NCBI GenBank assembly: GCA_051011135.1
Contig: JBPCUO010000088.1
Span: 1 to 35,515 of the forward strand
Reading direction: 5' to 3'
Length of the DNA: 35,515 nucleotides
Origin: JACOND01 sp051011135
GTDB taxonomy: Bacteria; Bdellovibrionota; Bdellovibrionia; Bdellovibrionales; UBA1609
The notes under the pieces are model-generated. The model worked only from the letters and a program-made list of their open reading frames with translations. It had not been told where the DNA came from and searched no databases. Numbering within the stretch: position 1 is the first letter of the stretch; each line of letters opens with the position of its first letter. Positions 1-8,203 of this stretch are shown here, one piece after another. The position numbers and the translations under genes are program-made.

Positions 1-593
1 TTTGCCAAGAAGTTCGGGCAGCGACACAACAAAATCCTATAAATGTTCGAACTCCCGGAACTTCCTCTACAGATCTAACAGGCACTCAATTCGCGTTTAA
101 TCAAGATGAGGGAGGGCCAGGCACCACTCCTGCCCCTGATGATTCGGTAGTTCCTCTTGATGATGATGGTTTCCCAGAAGGAGCAAAACCTGCAGATACT
201 GAACAATTTGGTTTTGGTAGAATTGAAAAAAACGGTAGCCCAGGTGGTAGCCCAGGTGGTGGTCCAGGTTTGGGTGGCGGCACACCTAATTATGATGATT
301 ATGGAGGAGCAAATTACGACACTCTTCCAGATGATTATGGACATTGGGAAGTTGGCGCTGGTCCAGGTGGTGGCTTTGGCCCTTATGGTGATGATGAAGA
401 TTCAAATGCTTATAGATATCCTAGCGGCGAGGGAGAAGGTGATGGTTCTGATAAAGTAGCATTAGGAGATGGTTCCGATGTGGATTTAGATCAATATATA
501 GATATTGATGCTAATGAAAAATCTATTTTTCAAATCGTCAGTCTTCGTATTCAAGAATACTGTTCCACAAAAATTAAAGAACAATGTTTATAA
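1..593 (+). CDS. C-terminal part of an acidic Gly/Asp/Pro-rich protein (5' partial)
   Basis: The reading frame is open from the window edge (first full codon at 3) to TAA at 591-593, about 196 residues, so the true start lies outside. The visible part is low in complexity: a Thr/Pro-rich stretch, then SPGG/GPGLGGG repeats near residues 80-90 encoded by a short tandem repeat around 235-270, then many Asp, Glu, Gly and Tyr residues. The last 25 residues look more ordinary and carry two Cys (EYCSTKIKEQCL). Such acidic, glycine-rich composition is common in exported or surface proteins, but no family is recognised and no function is proposed. The stop overlaps the convergent gcvP stop by 6 bp. 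A minor alternative is that only the region from about 270 is translated, but the frame is open throughout. Confidence 0.6.
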   Translation, partial: CQEVRAATQQNPINVRTPGTSSTDLTGTQFAFNQDEGGPGTTPAPDDSVVPLDDDGFPEGAKPADTEQFGFGRIEKNGSPGGSPGGGPGLGGGTPNYDDYGGANYDTLPDDYGHWEVGAGPGGGFGPYGDDEDSNAYRYPSGEGEGDGSDKVALGDGSDVDLDQYIDIDANEKSIFQIVSLRIQEYCSTKIKEQCL

Positions 594-3422
594 TTTTTCA
601 AAATCTTTCATAGAGGGACAAGAACAAGAAAGATGAATATCTCCATAAGCATTTTCAATGCGAGAAACGGGAGTCCAAAACTTTCTTTTTTTAACCCAAT
701 CTACAGGATAAAAAGCTTCTTTTTTAGAGTAAGGAAAGTTCCAATCGTCTTTCATAAGATCTTCTAGAGTATGAGGAGCATTTTTTAAAAGAGGAAATTG
801 AGAATCTTTTTCTGTTTTTTTAATTTCTTTTCTGATAGAAATAAGCGCATCACAAAACCGATCTAACTCTTCTTTAGATTCACTTTCAGTAGGCTCTATC
901 ATTAAAGTTCCAGGTACAGGCCAAGACATAGTGGGAGCATGAAAACTATAATCTATGAGTCGTTTTGAAATATCATCAACAGTAATGCCTGCCGTATTTT
1001 TAAATTTCCTAAAATCAATAATACATTCATGAGCGACACGATTGTTTTTTCCTTTAAAAAGAACCTTGTAAAAAGGCTGGAGCTTTTCAGCAATATAATT
1101 AGCATTAGCGATCGCTACTTGTGCTGATTTTTTTAAACCCTCATGAGACATGAGAGAAATATAAGCCCAAGAAATTGATAAAATTCCGGCACTTCCGTAA
1201 GGGGAAGAGCTAATAGCTCCAAGAGAAGAATCTGTTTTAAAATTCCAATGAGAGGGAAGAAAATTTTTTAATTCTTCAGTCACTCCTATGGGCCCAACAC
1301 CAGGTCCGCCTCCACCATGAGGAATGCAAAAGGTTTTATGAAGATTCAAATGACAAACATCAAAGCCTATGTTTCGAGGCTTGCAAAGTCCAAGAAGGGC
1401 ATTCATATTCGCTCCATCCAGATAAACCAAGCCACCTTTTTTGTGAATTTTAGAGCAAATGTCCTTCATGCCTTCTTCAAAAAAACCATAAGTAGAAGGG
1501 TAGGTAATCATAATACAAGATAATTGGTTACCATAGATCTTTAATTTCTCATCCAAATCCTTGATATCAATAGGTCCTTCTTTTGTACAAGCAACAGGGA
1601 CGACTTTAAGTCCTGCCATAATAGCGCTTGCTGGATTCGTTCCATGAGCTGATGTGGGTATCAAACAAATATTTCTATGAGTTTGTTTTTTGTGTTTATG
1701 GCAAGCTTGAATCGCTAAAAGACCAGCATACTCTCCTTGAGATCCTGCATTGGGCTGAAAAGAAAATTGATCAAAACCTGTTAATTCACAAAGTTGTTGT
1801 TCCAATTCTTCAATAAGGATTTTGTACCCTTGGCTTTGATCTTTAGGAGCAAAAGGATGTAAGTCAGAAAAACAAGGCCATAAGAGCGATTGCATTTCTG
1901 TTACAGAATTAAGCTTCATAGTGCAAGAACCTAAAGGAATCATAGAGTGAGTCAAAGAGAGTTCTTTTTTTTGAAGAGAGTGAATGTATCTTAAGAGTTT
2001 TGTTTCAGAATGATAGGAATTAAAAACAGGGTGAGTGAGATACTTGCTTGTTCTTTGAAGATTTTTAGGGATAGCTCTATGTGTTTTTGAAGAAGTTTTT
2101 TGTTTTTTTAAAAGAGATTCAATTTTGAGAAGATCTTTTTCCTGAGTTGTTTCATTTAAAGTCCAAGAAAGACAAGTCGGACTCAGTCTTCCTATATTTA
2201 TTTGTTCTTTCCAAAACAATTCCTCTATTTTTTGAGATTTTTCCTTGTTGTTTAACTCCCAAGAAAGAGTATCAAAGAAAGTTTCATTTTTTATTTCCCC
2301 TTCATGATTTGAAAGTATTTCATAAAGTTTTTTTGTTAAAGTATTGATTTTACTAGCTATTTTCTTAAGTCCTTTGGGCCCATGATAGACACCATAAAAA
2401 CTAGAAGTTAAAGCGAGTAGCACTTGAGATGTGCAAATATTACTTGTCGCTCTCTCTCTTTTAATATGCTGTTCTCGAACTTGAAGAGCGAGTCTTAGTG
2501 CAACTTGATTGTGACGATCTTTTGAAACCCCAACAATTCTCCCAGGAATAAAGCGTGCATATTTTTCTCGAGTGGCAAAATAAGCAGAATGAGGACCTCC
2601 AAAAAAAAGAGGGAGCCCTAGTCTTTGAGAGCTTCCTACAACTACATCCGCTCCCATCTCTCCGGGAGGGATTAATAAAGTCAAACTGAGAGGATCTGTA
2701 ATTACAATAGAAAAAATATTTCGTTTTTTTAAATCTTGAATAAAATCTTGAATATTTTCAATAGAGCCAAGGCTATTGGGGTATTGAATAAGAGCTGCAA
2801 AGCAATTCGAATCATCTTTGAAACTTTTAAAATCTCCTATTTTCATTTTTAAATTTAAAGATTGAGATCTTGTTTTTAAAACATCTAAAGTTTGAGGGAA
2901 AAGATATTGATCTACAAAAAAAGTAGAAGATTCTTGTTTCTTTTCATTAGCATTTTTACTTAAAACAACGGCTTCCGCTGCGGCTGTTCCTTCGTCTAAA
3001 AGAGAAGCATTAGCGAGATCCATTCCCGTTAAATCCGCGATCATTGTTTGAAAATTTAAAAGAGCCTCTAATCGACCTTGTGAAATTTCTGATTGATAAG
3101 GCGTGTAGGAAGTGTACCAAGTAGGATTTTCTAAAATATTACGGGCTATCACTCCGGGCGTGAAACAAGGATTGTAACCCATTCCAATATAATTTTTAAA
3201 AAGCTTGTTTTTCTCTCCTATTTTTTTAATTTTTTCCAGAAGATCAGGCTCAGAAAGAGCAGGAGATAAGTTAAAAGTATCTTTTTGATAAATTTCAGCG
3301 GGAATAGTGGATTGAATTAAATCCTCTAAAGAATCCAGCTTTAAAGCCTTTAAGATCTCAGAAAGATCCTCGGGGCGAGGTCCAATATGCCTTTCCATAA
3401 AATGAGAAGAAAAAGAGTTCAT
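588..3422 (-). CDS. gcvP: Glycine dehydrogenase (decarboxylating), single-chain P protein
   Basis: This is the pyridoxal-phosphate P protein of the glycine cleavage system. It decarboxylates glycine and passes the aminomethyl group to the lipoyl H protein in the cytosol. At 944 residues it matches the usual fused (N plus C half) P protein. Family hallmarks are the N-terminal ERHIGPRPED stretch (residues 10-19), the LNLHKTFCIPHGGGGPG motif whose Lys696 should bind PLP, and the C-terminal PTESESKEELDRF region. It stands alone: neither gcvT nor gcvH is adjacent, although glyA (serine hydroxymethyltransferase), which makes glycine, lies at the other end of the window. The start is the first Met; only a weak GAAG precedes it. 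No glycine riboswitch is evident in the short 160-bp divergent spacer shared with zapA. Confidence 0.97.
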   Translation of the reverse strand: MNSFSSHFMERHIGPRPEDLSEILKALKLDSLEDLIQSTIPAEIYQKDTFNLSPALSEPDLLEKIKKIGEKNKLFKNYIGMGYNPCFTPGVIARNILENPTWYTSYTPYQSEISQGRLEALLNFQTMIADLTGMDLANASLLDEGTAAAEAVVLSKNANEKKQESSTFFVDQYLFPQTLDVLKTRSQSLNLKMKIGDFKSFKDDSNCFAALIQYPNSLGSIENIQDFIQDLKKRNIFSIVITDPLSLTLLIPPGEMGADVVVGSSQRLGLPLFFGGPHSAYFATREKYARFIPGRIVGVSKDRHNQVALRLALQVREQHIKRERATSNICTSQVLLALTSSFYGVYHGPKGLKKIASKINTLTKKLYEILSNHEGEIKNETFFDTLSWELNNKEKSQKIEELFWKEQINIGRLSPTCLSWTLNETTQEKDLLKIESLLKKQKTSSKTHRAIPKNLQRTSKYLTHPVFNSYHSETKLLRYIHSLQKKELSLTHSMIPLGSCTMKLNSVTEMQSLLWPCFSDLHPFAPKDQSQGYKILIEELEQQLCELTGFDQFSFQPNAGSQGEYAGLLAIQACHKHKKQTHRNICLIPTSAHGTNPASAIMAGLKVVPVACTKEGPIDIKDLDEKLKIYGNQLSCIMITYPSTYGFFEEGMKDICSKIHKKGGLVYLDGANMNALLGLCKPRNIGFDVCHLNLHKTFCIPHGGGGPGVGPIGVTEELKNFLPSHWNFKTDSSLGAISSSPYGSAGILSISWAYISLMSHEGLKKSAQVAIANANYIAEKLQPFYKVLFKGKNNRVAHECIIDFRKFKNTAGITVDDISKRLIDYSFHAPTMSWPVPGTLMIEPTESESKEELDRFCDALISIRKEIKKTEKDSQFPLLKNAPHTLEDLMKDDWNFPYSKKEAFYPVDWVKKRKFWTPVSRIENAYGDIHLSCSCPSMKDFEKL

Positions 3423-3508
3423 AGAAACTTCAAGATCTTACCTTAGGATGAAGGGCAGAACAATTCGCTATAATGCAGTAGGTTGCGTTTTAGGGCTTAA
3501 ATAGCAAA

Positions 3509-3537
3509 TTGACGAAAAGAAAGACTTGTTTTATACT
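3509..3537 (+). promoter_or_regulatory. Sigma70-type promoter of the zapA operon
   Basis: TTGACG (3509-3514) and TATACT (3532-3537) are separated by exactly 17 bp and sit 47 bp before the zapA ATG. Transcription would begin near 3544. The short leader contains a perfect 10-bp palindrome GGAGATCTCC at 3554-3563, which could be an operator or a small hairpin. An AAGGTG ribosome site follows at about 3574. Confidence 0.7.
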
Positions 3538-3583
3538 TGAATACAAGGTTTGAGGAGATCTCCAAAAAAAACTAAGGTGTAAA

Positions 3584-3886
3584 ATGGAAACTTATGAAAT
3601 TCGGTTATGTGGCTATCCTTTAAAATTAAAAACAAAACATAACAAAGAAACTCTTGAGTTTTTTAAATCTGAAGTTGAGGAGAAAATCAAAGCCATTCAA
3701 GATAATCACCAAAATATTTCAATTGAAAAAGCTTTATTTTTAACCTGTTTATCTTTTGCTGAAGATAGATTTTTTTTAAAAAAAGCAATAAATAAAAATT
3801 TAGATCGCTTAGAATCTAAAGCCAAAAGTGTATTGAAAGGTCTAGAGTCCTCCTCAAAGAATATAAACTTTGAAAAAGAAAAATAA
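3584..3886 (+). CDS. zapA: Cell division protein ZapA-like
   Basis: This 100-residue cytosolic protein fits ZapA, the small FtsZ-ring-associated protein that bundles FtsZ filaments. The N-terminal part (residues 2-17, YEIRLCGYPLKLKTKH) resembles the ZapA beta strands with the typical I-x-G-x-x-x-x-L pattern. The rest is helical: EFFKSEVEEKIKAI, then a Leu/Ala-rich helix and a charged coiled-coil tail ending in Lys/Glu. The length is right for the family. ZapA directly ahead of 5-formyl-THF cyclo-ligase is a gene order widespread in proteobacteria; the 6S RNA gene often found between them is absent, since the gap is only 42 bp. Start choice is supported by AAGGTG ten bases upstream and by the promoter at 3509-3537. 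Confidence 0.8.
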   Translation: METYEIRLCGYPLKLKTKHNKETLEFFKSEVEEKIKAIQDNHQNISIEKALFLTCLSFAEDRFFLKKAINKNLDRLESKAKSVLKGLESSSKNINFEKEK

Positions 3887-3928
3887 TTAATTTTCTTTTT
3901 TAAATTTTTTTTAAGGAGTTCGACTTTA

Positions 3929-4531
3929 ATGCGGGAAGAAAAAGCACAATTAAGATCTTTGTATCGGCAAAAAATTAAAAATATCAGGCCTGTTGATTTT
4001 AAAAATAAAACATCTCAAATTCTTGAAAATTTATCCTGTCTTGATGTTTGGAATCAAAGCTCGACAGTTGCTGCTTATCAGGCTTTGCAAGATGAAATAT
4101 CTTTAGAATCTTTCTGCCAATCTCACCATCAAAATCGTTTTGTATTCCCTGTTATTCGCGAGGATCAAATAGAATTTTATCACCCTAAGCAACAGGATTC
4201 TTTTCAAAAAAACTCTTTATCTCTCTTAGAGCCCATTCCTGAAAAAAGTAAAAAAATACCTGTAGAAGAAATAGATATTTTTTTAGTTCCAGGAAGAGTT
4301 TTTGATCGTCAAGGAGGGAGATTAGGCCGTGGGAGAGCTTATTATGATAAAGCTCTGCCTGCATCTTCTTTAAAAATAGGTCTTGCATTTCAAGAACAAA
4401 TTTATAACAAACACCTTCCTTTAGAATCTCATGATGTCATGATGGATATTATTATTACTGACTTATTCGTGCTGATTCCTCAAATAAAAGCAGGGAAGGT
4501 TTTAGATCAGGAGACAATTCGGTATGGATAG
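3929..4531 (+). CDS. fau: 5-formyltetrahydrofolate cyclo-ligase
   Basis: This cytosolic enzyme converts 5-formyl-THF to 5,10-methenyl-THF using ATP, salvaging the folate by-product made by serine hydroxymethyltransferase (glyA is in this window). The 200-residue length is typical. The N-terminal KAQLRSLYRQK segment matches the basic ATP-binding start of the family. The signature lies at about residues 126-143: VPGRVFDRQGGRLGRGRAYYDK, with the conserved G-R-L-G-x-G-x-x-Y-Y-D core. AAGGAG at about 3912 supports the ATG at 3929. The 3' end overlaps the start of rny by 8 bp (ATGGATAG), so the two are translationally coupled. Sure of the family. Confidence 0.93.
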   Translation: MREEKAQLRSLYRQKIKNIRPVDFKNKTSQILENLSCLDVWNQSSTVAAYQALQDEISLESFCQSHHQNRFVFPVIREDQIEFYHPKQQDSFQKNSLSLLEPIPEKSKKIPVEEIDIFLVPGRVFDRQGGRLGRGRAYYDKALPASSLKIGLAFQEQIYNKHLPLESHDVMMDIIITDLFVLIPQIKAGKVLDQETIRYG

Positions 4532-6107
4532 ATTTTTTTTAGAAGCTTTAGTAAGTTTTATTTCTGGTATTTTAGTTGGTAGTTTTTTATTCCTTCTTTA
4601 TGTTCGATCAATGTCTAAAAAAAGAAACAGAACCTTGCAAAAAGAAGTGGATCTTATTTTAAACAGAGCGAAATCTCAAGCCAGTAAAGTGGAGAGACAA
4701 TCCAAACAAAAAACAAAAGAAGTAGAAGAAAAATCTAGAAAAGATCTGGAAGAAGAAATTAAAAAAACGAGAGAACAATTAAAAGATAGAGAATACAAAC
4801 TCAATCAAAAAAAAGAACAAGTAGAAGACGAATTCAATAGGAAAGAATCAGATTTAAAAAAATTAGAAAAACAATTATCTGAAGAAAAAGAAATATTAGA
4901 AATCTCTGAAAAAAAATTAGACACCCTGAAAGAAGATACAAAAAAATACAACCAGCAACTCGGTGAATCTTTAGAAGCCGTTGCTTCTATGACTCAAAAA
5001 GAAGCTCGAGAACAACTTAAAAAAACTTTTGAATCGGAGATAAAAAAAGAAATTAATGATCGGCTGACTCAAATTGAAGAAGATATGACTAAAAAATCCG
5101 ATGAAAAAGTCAAACTTATGCTCGCTCAAGCGATGGTTCGTTATTCAGCAGAGGTGACTGCTGAAAGAACAGTAGAAACGCTACCTATTGTAGGCTCTTC
5201 TACAAAAGGAAAAATCATTGGTCGAGAAGGAAGAAATATTAGAGCTTTAGAAGCGTCTTGTGGGGTTGATTTAATTATAGAAGAAGGGCAAGAATTAGTT
5301 TCTATTTCTTGTTTTGACCCTGTTCGAAGAGCTGTTGCTAAAAAAACTTTAGAAAAATTAATGGAAGATAGCAAGGTTCATCCTTCTTTAATTGAAGAAG
5401 TTGTTGAGAAAAACCGTAGAGAAATTTTTTCAAAAATGAAAGAAGATGGTGAAAAAACTTGTTTTGATTTAGGTATTCATGATGTTCATCCTGAAATAAT
5501 TCGTATTTTAGGAAGTCTTCAGTATCGTTTTATAGAAGGTCAAAATCTTTTAAAATACTCTACAGAGGTTGCTTATATTGCTTCTCTATTGGCTTCAGAA
5601 ATTGGCTTAAATGAAAAAGTCGCCTGTCGTGCAGGCTTGCTTCATGCTATTGGTTTAGGAGTTCCTCATAGGGTAGAAGGAAATTACTCTGTCATTGGAT
5701 CTGATTTTTGTAAAAAACATGGAGAAAAAGAAGAAATCACTCAAGCCATTCGTTGCCATGATGGAAAAGTAAAAGCTTTAAGCTTGTTAGATCATGTTTT
5801 GCAATGTGCTTACAACTTATCTCGCTCTCGTTCTGGAGCAAAAAGATCTTTATTAGAAAGTTATGTTAATCGATTAAAAGATTTAGAATCTGTGGCGAAT
5901 AGTTTTGATGGGGTTGTTAGAAGTTTTGCTATTCAAGCGGGAAAAGAAATTAGAGTTTTAGTGGATACAGCAAAAGTATTAGGGGATCGTCAGATGACTA
6001 TGCTAAGCCGAGATATTGCTTCTAAAATCAAAAGAGAAATGAATCTTTCTGGAGAAGTTAAGGTGAATGTTGTTAGAGAGTATCGAATTATAGAGCACGC
6101 TCGTTAA
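4524..6107 (+). CDS. rny: Ribonuclease Y family protein with degenerate HD active site
   Basis: At 527 residues it has the full RNase Y architecture: one N-terminal membrane helix (about 8-26), a long charged coiled coil (about 35-170), a KH RNA-binding domain with the GREG loop at 233-236, an HD domain (about 340-440) and the conserved C-terminal region ending REYRIIEHAR. RNase Y is a membrane-anchored endoribonuclease that initiates mRNA decay. Here the HD-domain metal site is largely missing. Where canonical proteins read QHSIEVAH, this one reads KYSTEVAY (Tyr345 and Tyr351 replace His). The signature LLHDIGK is LLHAIGL (His374 kept, Asp changed to Ala375, Lys to Leu378), and the EGSH histidine is Tyr388. 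The rest aligns without gaps or frameshift, so the protein is probably made and membrane-bound but may not cleave RNA. It overlaps fau and precedes tyrS by 12 bp; an AGGAG site supports the start. Confidence 0.9.
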   Translation: MDRFFLEALVSFISGILVGSFLFLLYVRSMSKKRNRTLQKEVDLILNRAKSQASKVERQSKQKTKEVEEKSRKDLEEEIKKTREQLKDREYKLNQKKEQVEDEFNRKESDLKKLEKQLSEEKEILEISEKKLDTLKEDTKKYNQQLGESLEAVASMTQKEAREQLKKTFESEIKKEINDRLTQIEEDMTKKSDEKVKLMLAQAMVRYSAEVTAERTVETLPIVGSSTKGKIIGREGRNIRALEASCGVDLIIEEGQELVSISCFDPVRRAVAKKTLEKLMEDSKVHPSLIEEVVEKNRREIFSKMKEDGEKTCFDLGIHDVHPEIIRILGSLQYRFIEGQNLLKYSTEVAYIASLLASEIGLNEKVACRAGLLHAIGLGVPHRVEGNYSVIGSDFCKKHGEKEEITQAIRCHDGKVKALSLLDHVLQCAYNLSRSRSGAKRSLLESYVNRLKDLESVANSFDGVVRSFAIQAGKEIRVLVDTAKVLGDRQMTMLSRDIASKIKREMNLSGEVKVNVVREYRIIEHAR

Positions 6108-6119
6108 GGAAAGATTAAA

Positions 6120-7391
6120 ATGTTCTCTAAATTTTTAAAACCTGAAAAACAATTTGAGATTCTTTCTTCTGGCGTGGTTGATTTCATTCAAAAAAAAGAA
6201 TTATTAAAAAAATTAAAAGAGAAACGCGCTTTAAGAGTCAAAGTTGGTTTTGATCCTTCTCGCCCTGATATTCATTTAGGTCATAGCGTTTTATTAAATA
6301 AACTTCGTCAATTTCAAGATTTAGGTCATAAAGTGATTTTTGTTGTTGGAGATTTTACAGCTTGTATAGGAGATCCCTCAGGTCAAAATAAAACAAGACC
6401 TCTTTTATCTGAAAAAGAAGCTCGTCGAAATGCTAGAACCTATATTGAACAGGTGACTCAAAAAAACTTTGAAAATCCCAAAGATATAGACATGAAAACC
6501 ACCCATCTTTTAAATTTTTTAAAAAGATTAAATATTAAAAAAACAAAAATTTTATACAACTCTAAATGGCTGGATAAATTGCCCTTAAGGAAATTTATTA
6601 TAGAAATAATGTCTAAATTAACAGTGGCTCGTCAATTAGAGCGCAATGATTTTGCTCAAAGATACAAATCAGAAAAATCGATTGGTCTTCATGAATTTTT
6701 TTATCCTGCTCTTCAAGCTTATGATTCTTTAGAAATAAAAGCAGATGTGGAGCTAGGGGGAACAGATCAACTTTTCAATCTCCTTTTAGGAAGAGAGTTG
6801 CAAGAGCATTTCAATCAAGTTCCTCAATGTGTCTTAACCCTGCCTTTATTAGAGGGAGTAGATGGAGTGCAAAAAATGTCTAAAAGTTTAGGAAATGCAA
6901 TATCATTTAATGATCTTCCCAGAGATATTTACGGAAAGATCATGAAAATTTCTGACAAATTATTAAATAAATATTGGTCGCTTCTAACACAAGGGTCTTG
7001 TGATTTAGATAAAGAAATAAACAAGAAAAAACTTCATCCTAAATCACAAAAAGAATTGCTGGCGGAATCTATAGTTTATAGCTTGCATGGAGAAAAAGCG
7101 GCTCAAGAGGCTAAAAAAGAGTTTGTTCAAATTTTTTCAAAGAAAGGTACTCCTACTGATATCAAACAAAAAATTGTCAAACCCGCTCAAGATGTTTGGA
7201 TTTGTAGTTTTATTAAAGAAGTAGGATTAAGCTCTTCAACCAGCGAAGCTCGTCGAAGCATCCTAGCAGGAGCTCTTAAAAAAGATGGTCAAAAACTAAC
7301 AAATGCCCAAGAAAAAATTAATTTAAAGTCAGGGGATAGTTTTATATTAAACTCTGGAAAAAGAAAATTTATAAAAATTAAGGTGAAATAA
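6120..7391 (+). CDS. tyrS: Tyrosyl-tRNA synthetase
   Basis: This class I synthetase charges tRNA-Tyr. It is 423 residues long, as expected for bacterial TyrRS. The Rossmann core starts with VGFDPSRPDIHLGHSV, where HLGH (52-55) is the HIGH motif. KMSKS is present intact at 252-256 (VQKMSKSLGNAI), with ELGGTDQLFN before it in the tyrosine-binding region. The C-terminal 80 residues form an S4-type RNA-binding domain (TSEARRSILAGALKKDGQK). It is the DPSRPDIHLGH subtype of TyrRS rather than the E. coli-like one. AAGGA lies ahead of the ATG. The gene follows rny by 12 bp and precedes the ferredoxin by 2 bp, so all belong to one transcript. Confidence 0.96.
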   Translation: MFSKFLKPEKQFEILSSGVVDFIQKKELLKKLKEKRALRVKVGFDPSRPDIHLGHSVLLNKLRQFQDLGHKVIFVVGDFTACIGDPSGQNKTRPLLSEKEARRNARTYIEQVTQKNFENPKDIDMKTTHLLNFLKRLNIKKTKILYNSKWLDKLPLRKFIIEIMSKLTVARQLERNDFAQRYKSEKSIGLHEFFYPALQAYDSLEIKADVELGGTDQLFNLLLGRELQEHFNQVPQCVLTLPLLEGVDGVQKMSKSLGNAISFNDLPRDIYGKIMKISDKLLNKYWSLLTQGSCDLDKEINKKKLHPKSQKELLAESIVYSLHGEKAAQEAKKEFVQIFSKKGTPTDIKQKIVKPAQDVWICSFIKEVGLSSSTSEARRSILAGALKKDGQKLTNAQEKINLKSGDSFILNSGKRKFIKIKVK

Positions 7392-7393
7392 TT

Positions 7394-7828
7394 ATGAAAA
7401 TAAAATTTATACCACAAAATATTGAGATAGAAACAGATTCAGATAAAAATCTTCTAGAACTTGCTCGTGAAAATGGAATTCATATTCAATCTTCTTGCAA
7501 TGGAATGTGTTCTTGTGGAGACTGTCGAGTCTTTTTAAAAGAGGGGGATATGAATGTTTTTCCTCCTACCGTAAAAGAATTAAATCTTATTGGAAAAGGT
7601 CATTATATCGATCAAAGACGACTGGCTTGTCAAATTTATTGTTTTGGAGATTTGACTGTTGATCTAACAGAACAACAAGAAAGAGCTCAGCAAGGAAAAA
7701 TTTCAAAACAATTTCTAGAGAAAGCTCAAAAAAAGCACCCGGATGAAGCTCAATCTAAAAGTGATATTCTTATAGAAGATGATGAAGATATTAAAAATAT
7801 AAAAAAAGATTTAGAAACAAAATCTTGA
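7394..7828 (+). CDS. [2Fe-2S] ferredoxin, adrenodoxin/ISC type
   Basis: This is a small soluble electron carrier. The cluster ligands are Cys35, Cys41, Cys44 and Cys79, spaced C-x5-C-x2-C...C as in the vertebrate/ISC-type ferredoxins, with RRLAC around the fourth ligand. Extra cysteines are present at 39 and 83. The ferredoxin fold covers about residues 1-92. It is followed by an unusual charged, probably disordered tail of about 50 residues rich in Lys, Glu, Gln and Asp (ILIEDDEDIKNIKKDLE), making the protein 144 residues rather than about 110. It lies between tyrS and an A-type Fe-S carrier, which suggests a role in Fe-S cluster assembly, although reductase partners cannot be named. AAGGTG precedes the start. 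Confidence 0.88.
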   Translation: MKIKFIPQNIEIETDSDKNLLELARENGIHIQSSCNGMCSCGDCRVFLKEGDMNVFPPTVKELNLIGKGHYIDQRRLACQIYCFGDLTVDLTEQQERAQQGKISKQFLEKAQKKHPDEAQSKSDILIEDDEDIKNIKKDLETKS

Positions 7829-7868
7829 TTTTCTTGAAAATAGCATTTAAAAGAGATAAAATAAATTT

Positions 7869-8195
7869 ATGATAACTGTATCATCAGCGGCGTCTGAACA
7901 TATTCGCTATTTAAAAAGTAGAGACAAAATTGAGAGTCAAAAACCTCTTCGTATTTCTATTAATGAAGGAGGATGTTCTGGATTTTCTTACAAATTAGAC
8001 TTTGATGACCAGGTTTTAACAACAGATAAATCTTTTACTTCCAATGGGGTTCCTTTAATTATTGAAGCAAAAAGTCTCCTTTATATTATGGGAATGATTT
8101 TAGATTTTGATGGCGGCCTTAATGGAAAAGGTTTTGTTTTTTCTAATCCTAATGCCAAAGACACTTGTGGGTGTGGATTTTCTTTTGGTGTTTAA
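7869..8195 (+). CDS. A-type iron-sulfur carrier protein (IscA/ErpA/SufA family)
   Basis: This 108-residue protein carries the three invariant cysteines of A-type carriers: Cys36 in NEGGCSGFSY and Cys100/Cys102 in the DTCGCGFSF C-terminus. These proteins bind iron or a [2Fe-2S]/[4Fe-4S] cluster and deliver it to apo-targets in the cytosol. The family member (IscA, ErpA or SufA) cannot be told apart from this sequence alone. It follows the ferredoxin by 40 bp, with AAGAG upstream of the ATG. SufE is encoded at 29931, so parts of a SUF-type pathway are scattered in the genome. Its stop is 8 bp from the stop of the convergent exported protein gene, with no clear terminator between them. Confidence 0.92.
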   Translation: MITVSSAASEHIRYLKSRDKIESQKPLRISINEGGCSGFSYKLDFDDQVLTTDKSFTSNGVPLIIEAKSLLYIMGMILDFDGGLNGKGFVFSNPNAKDTCGCGFSFGV

Positions 8196-8203
8196 ACTAC
8201 TTT

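Noticed and set aside
3887..3928. 6S RNA between zapA and the folate cyclo-ligase
   Set aside because: The gap is only 42 bp, too short for 6S RNA, and the zapA leader is about 40 bases.
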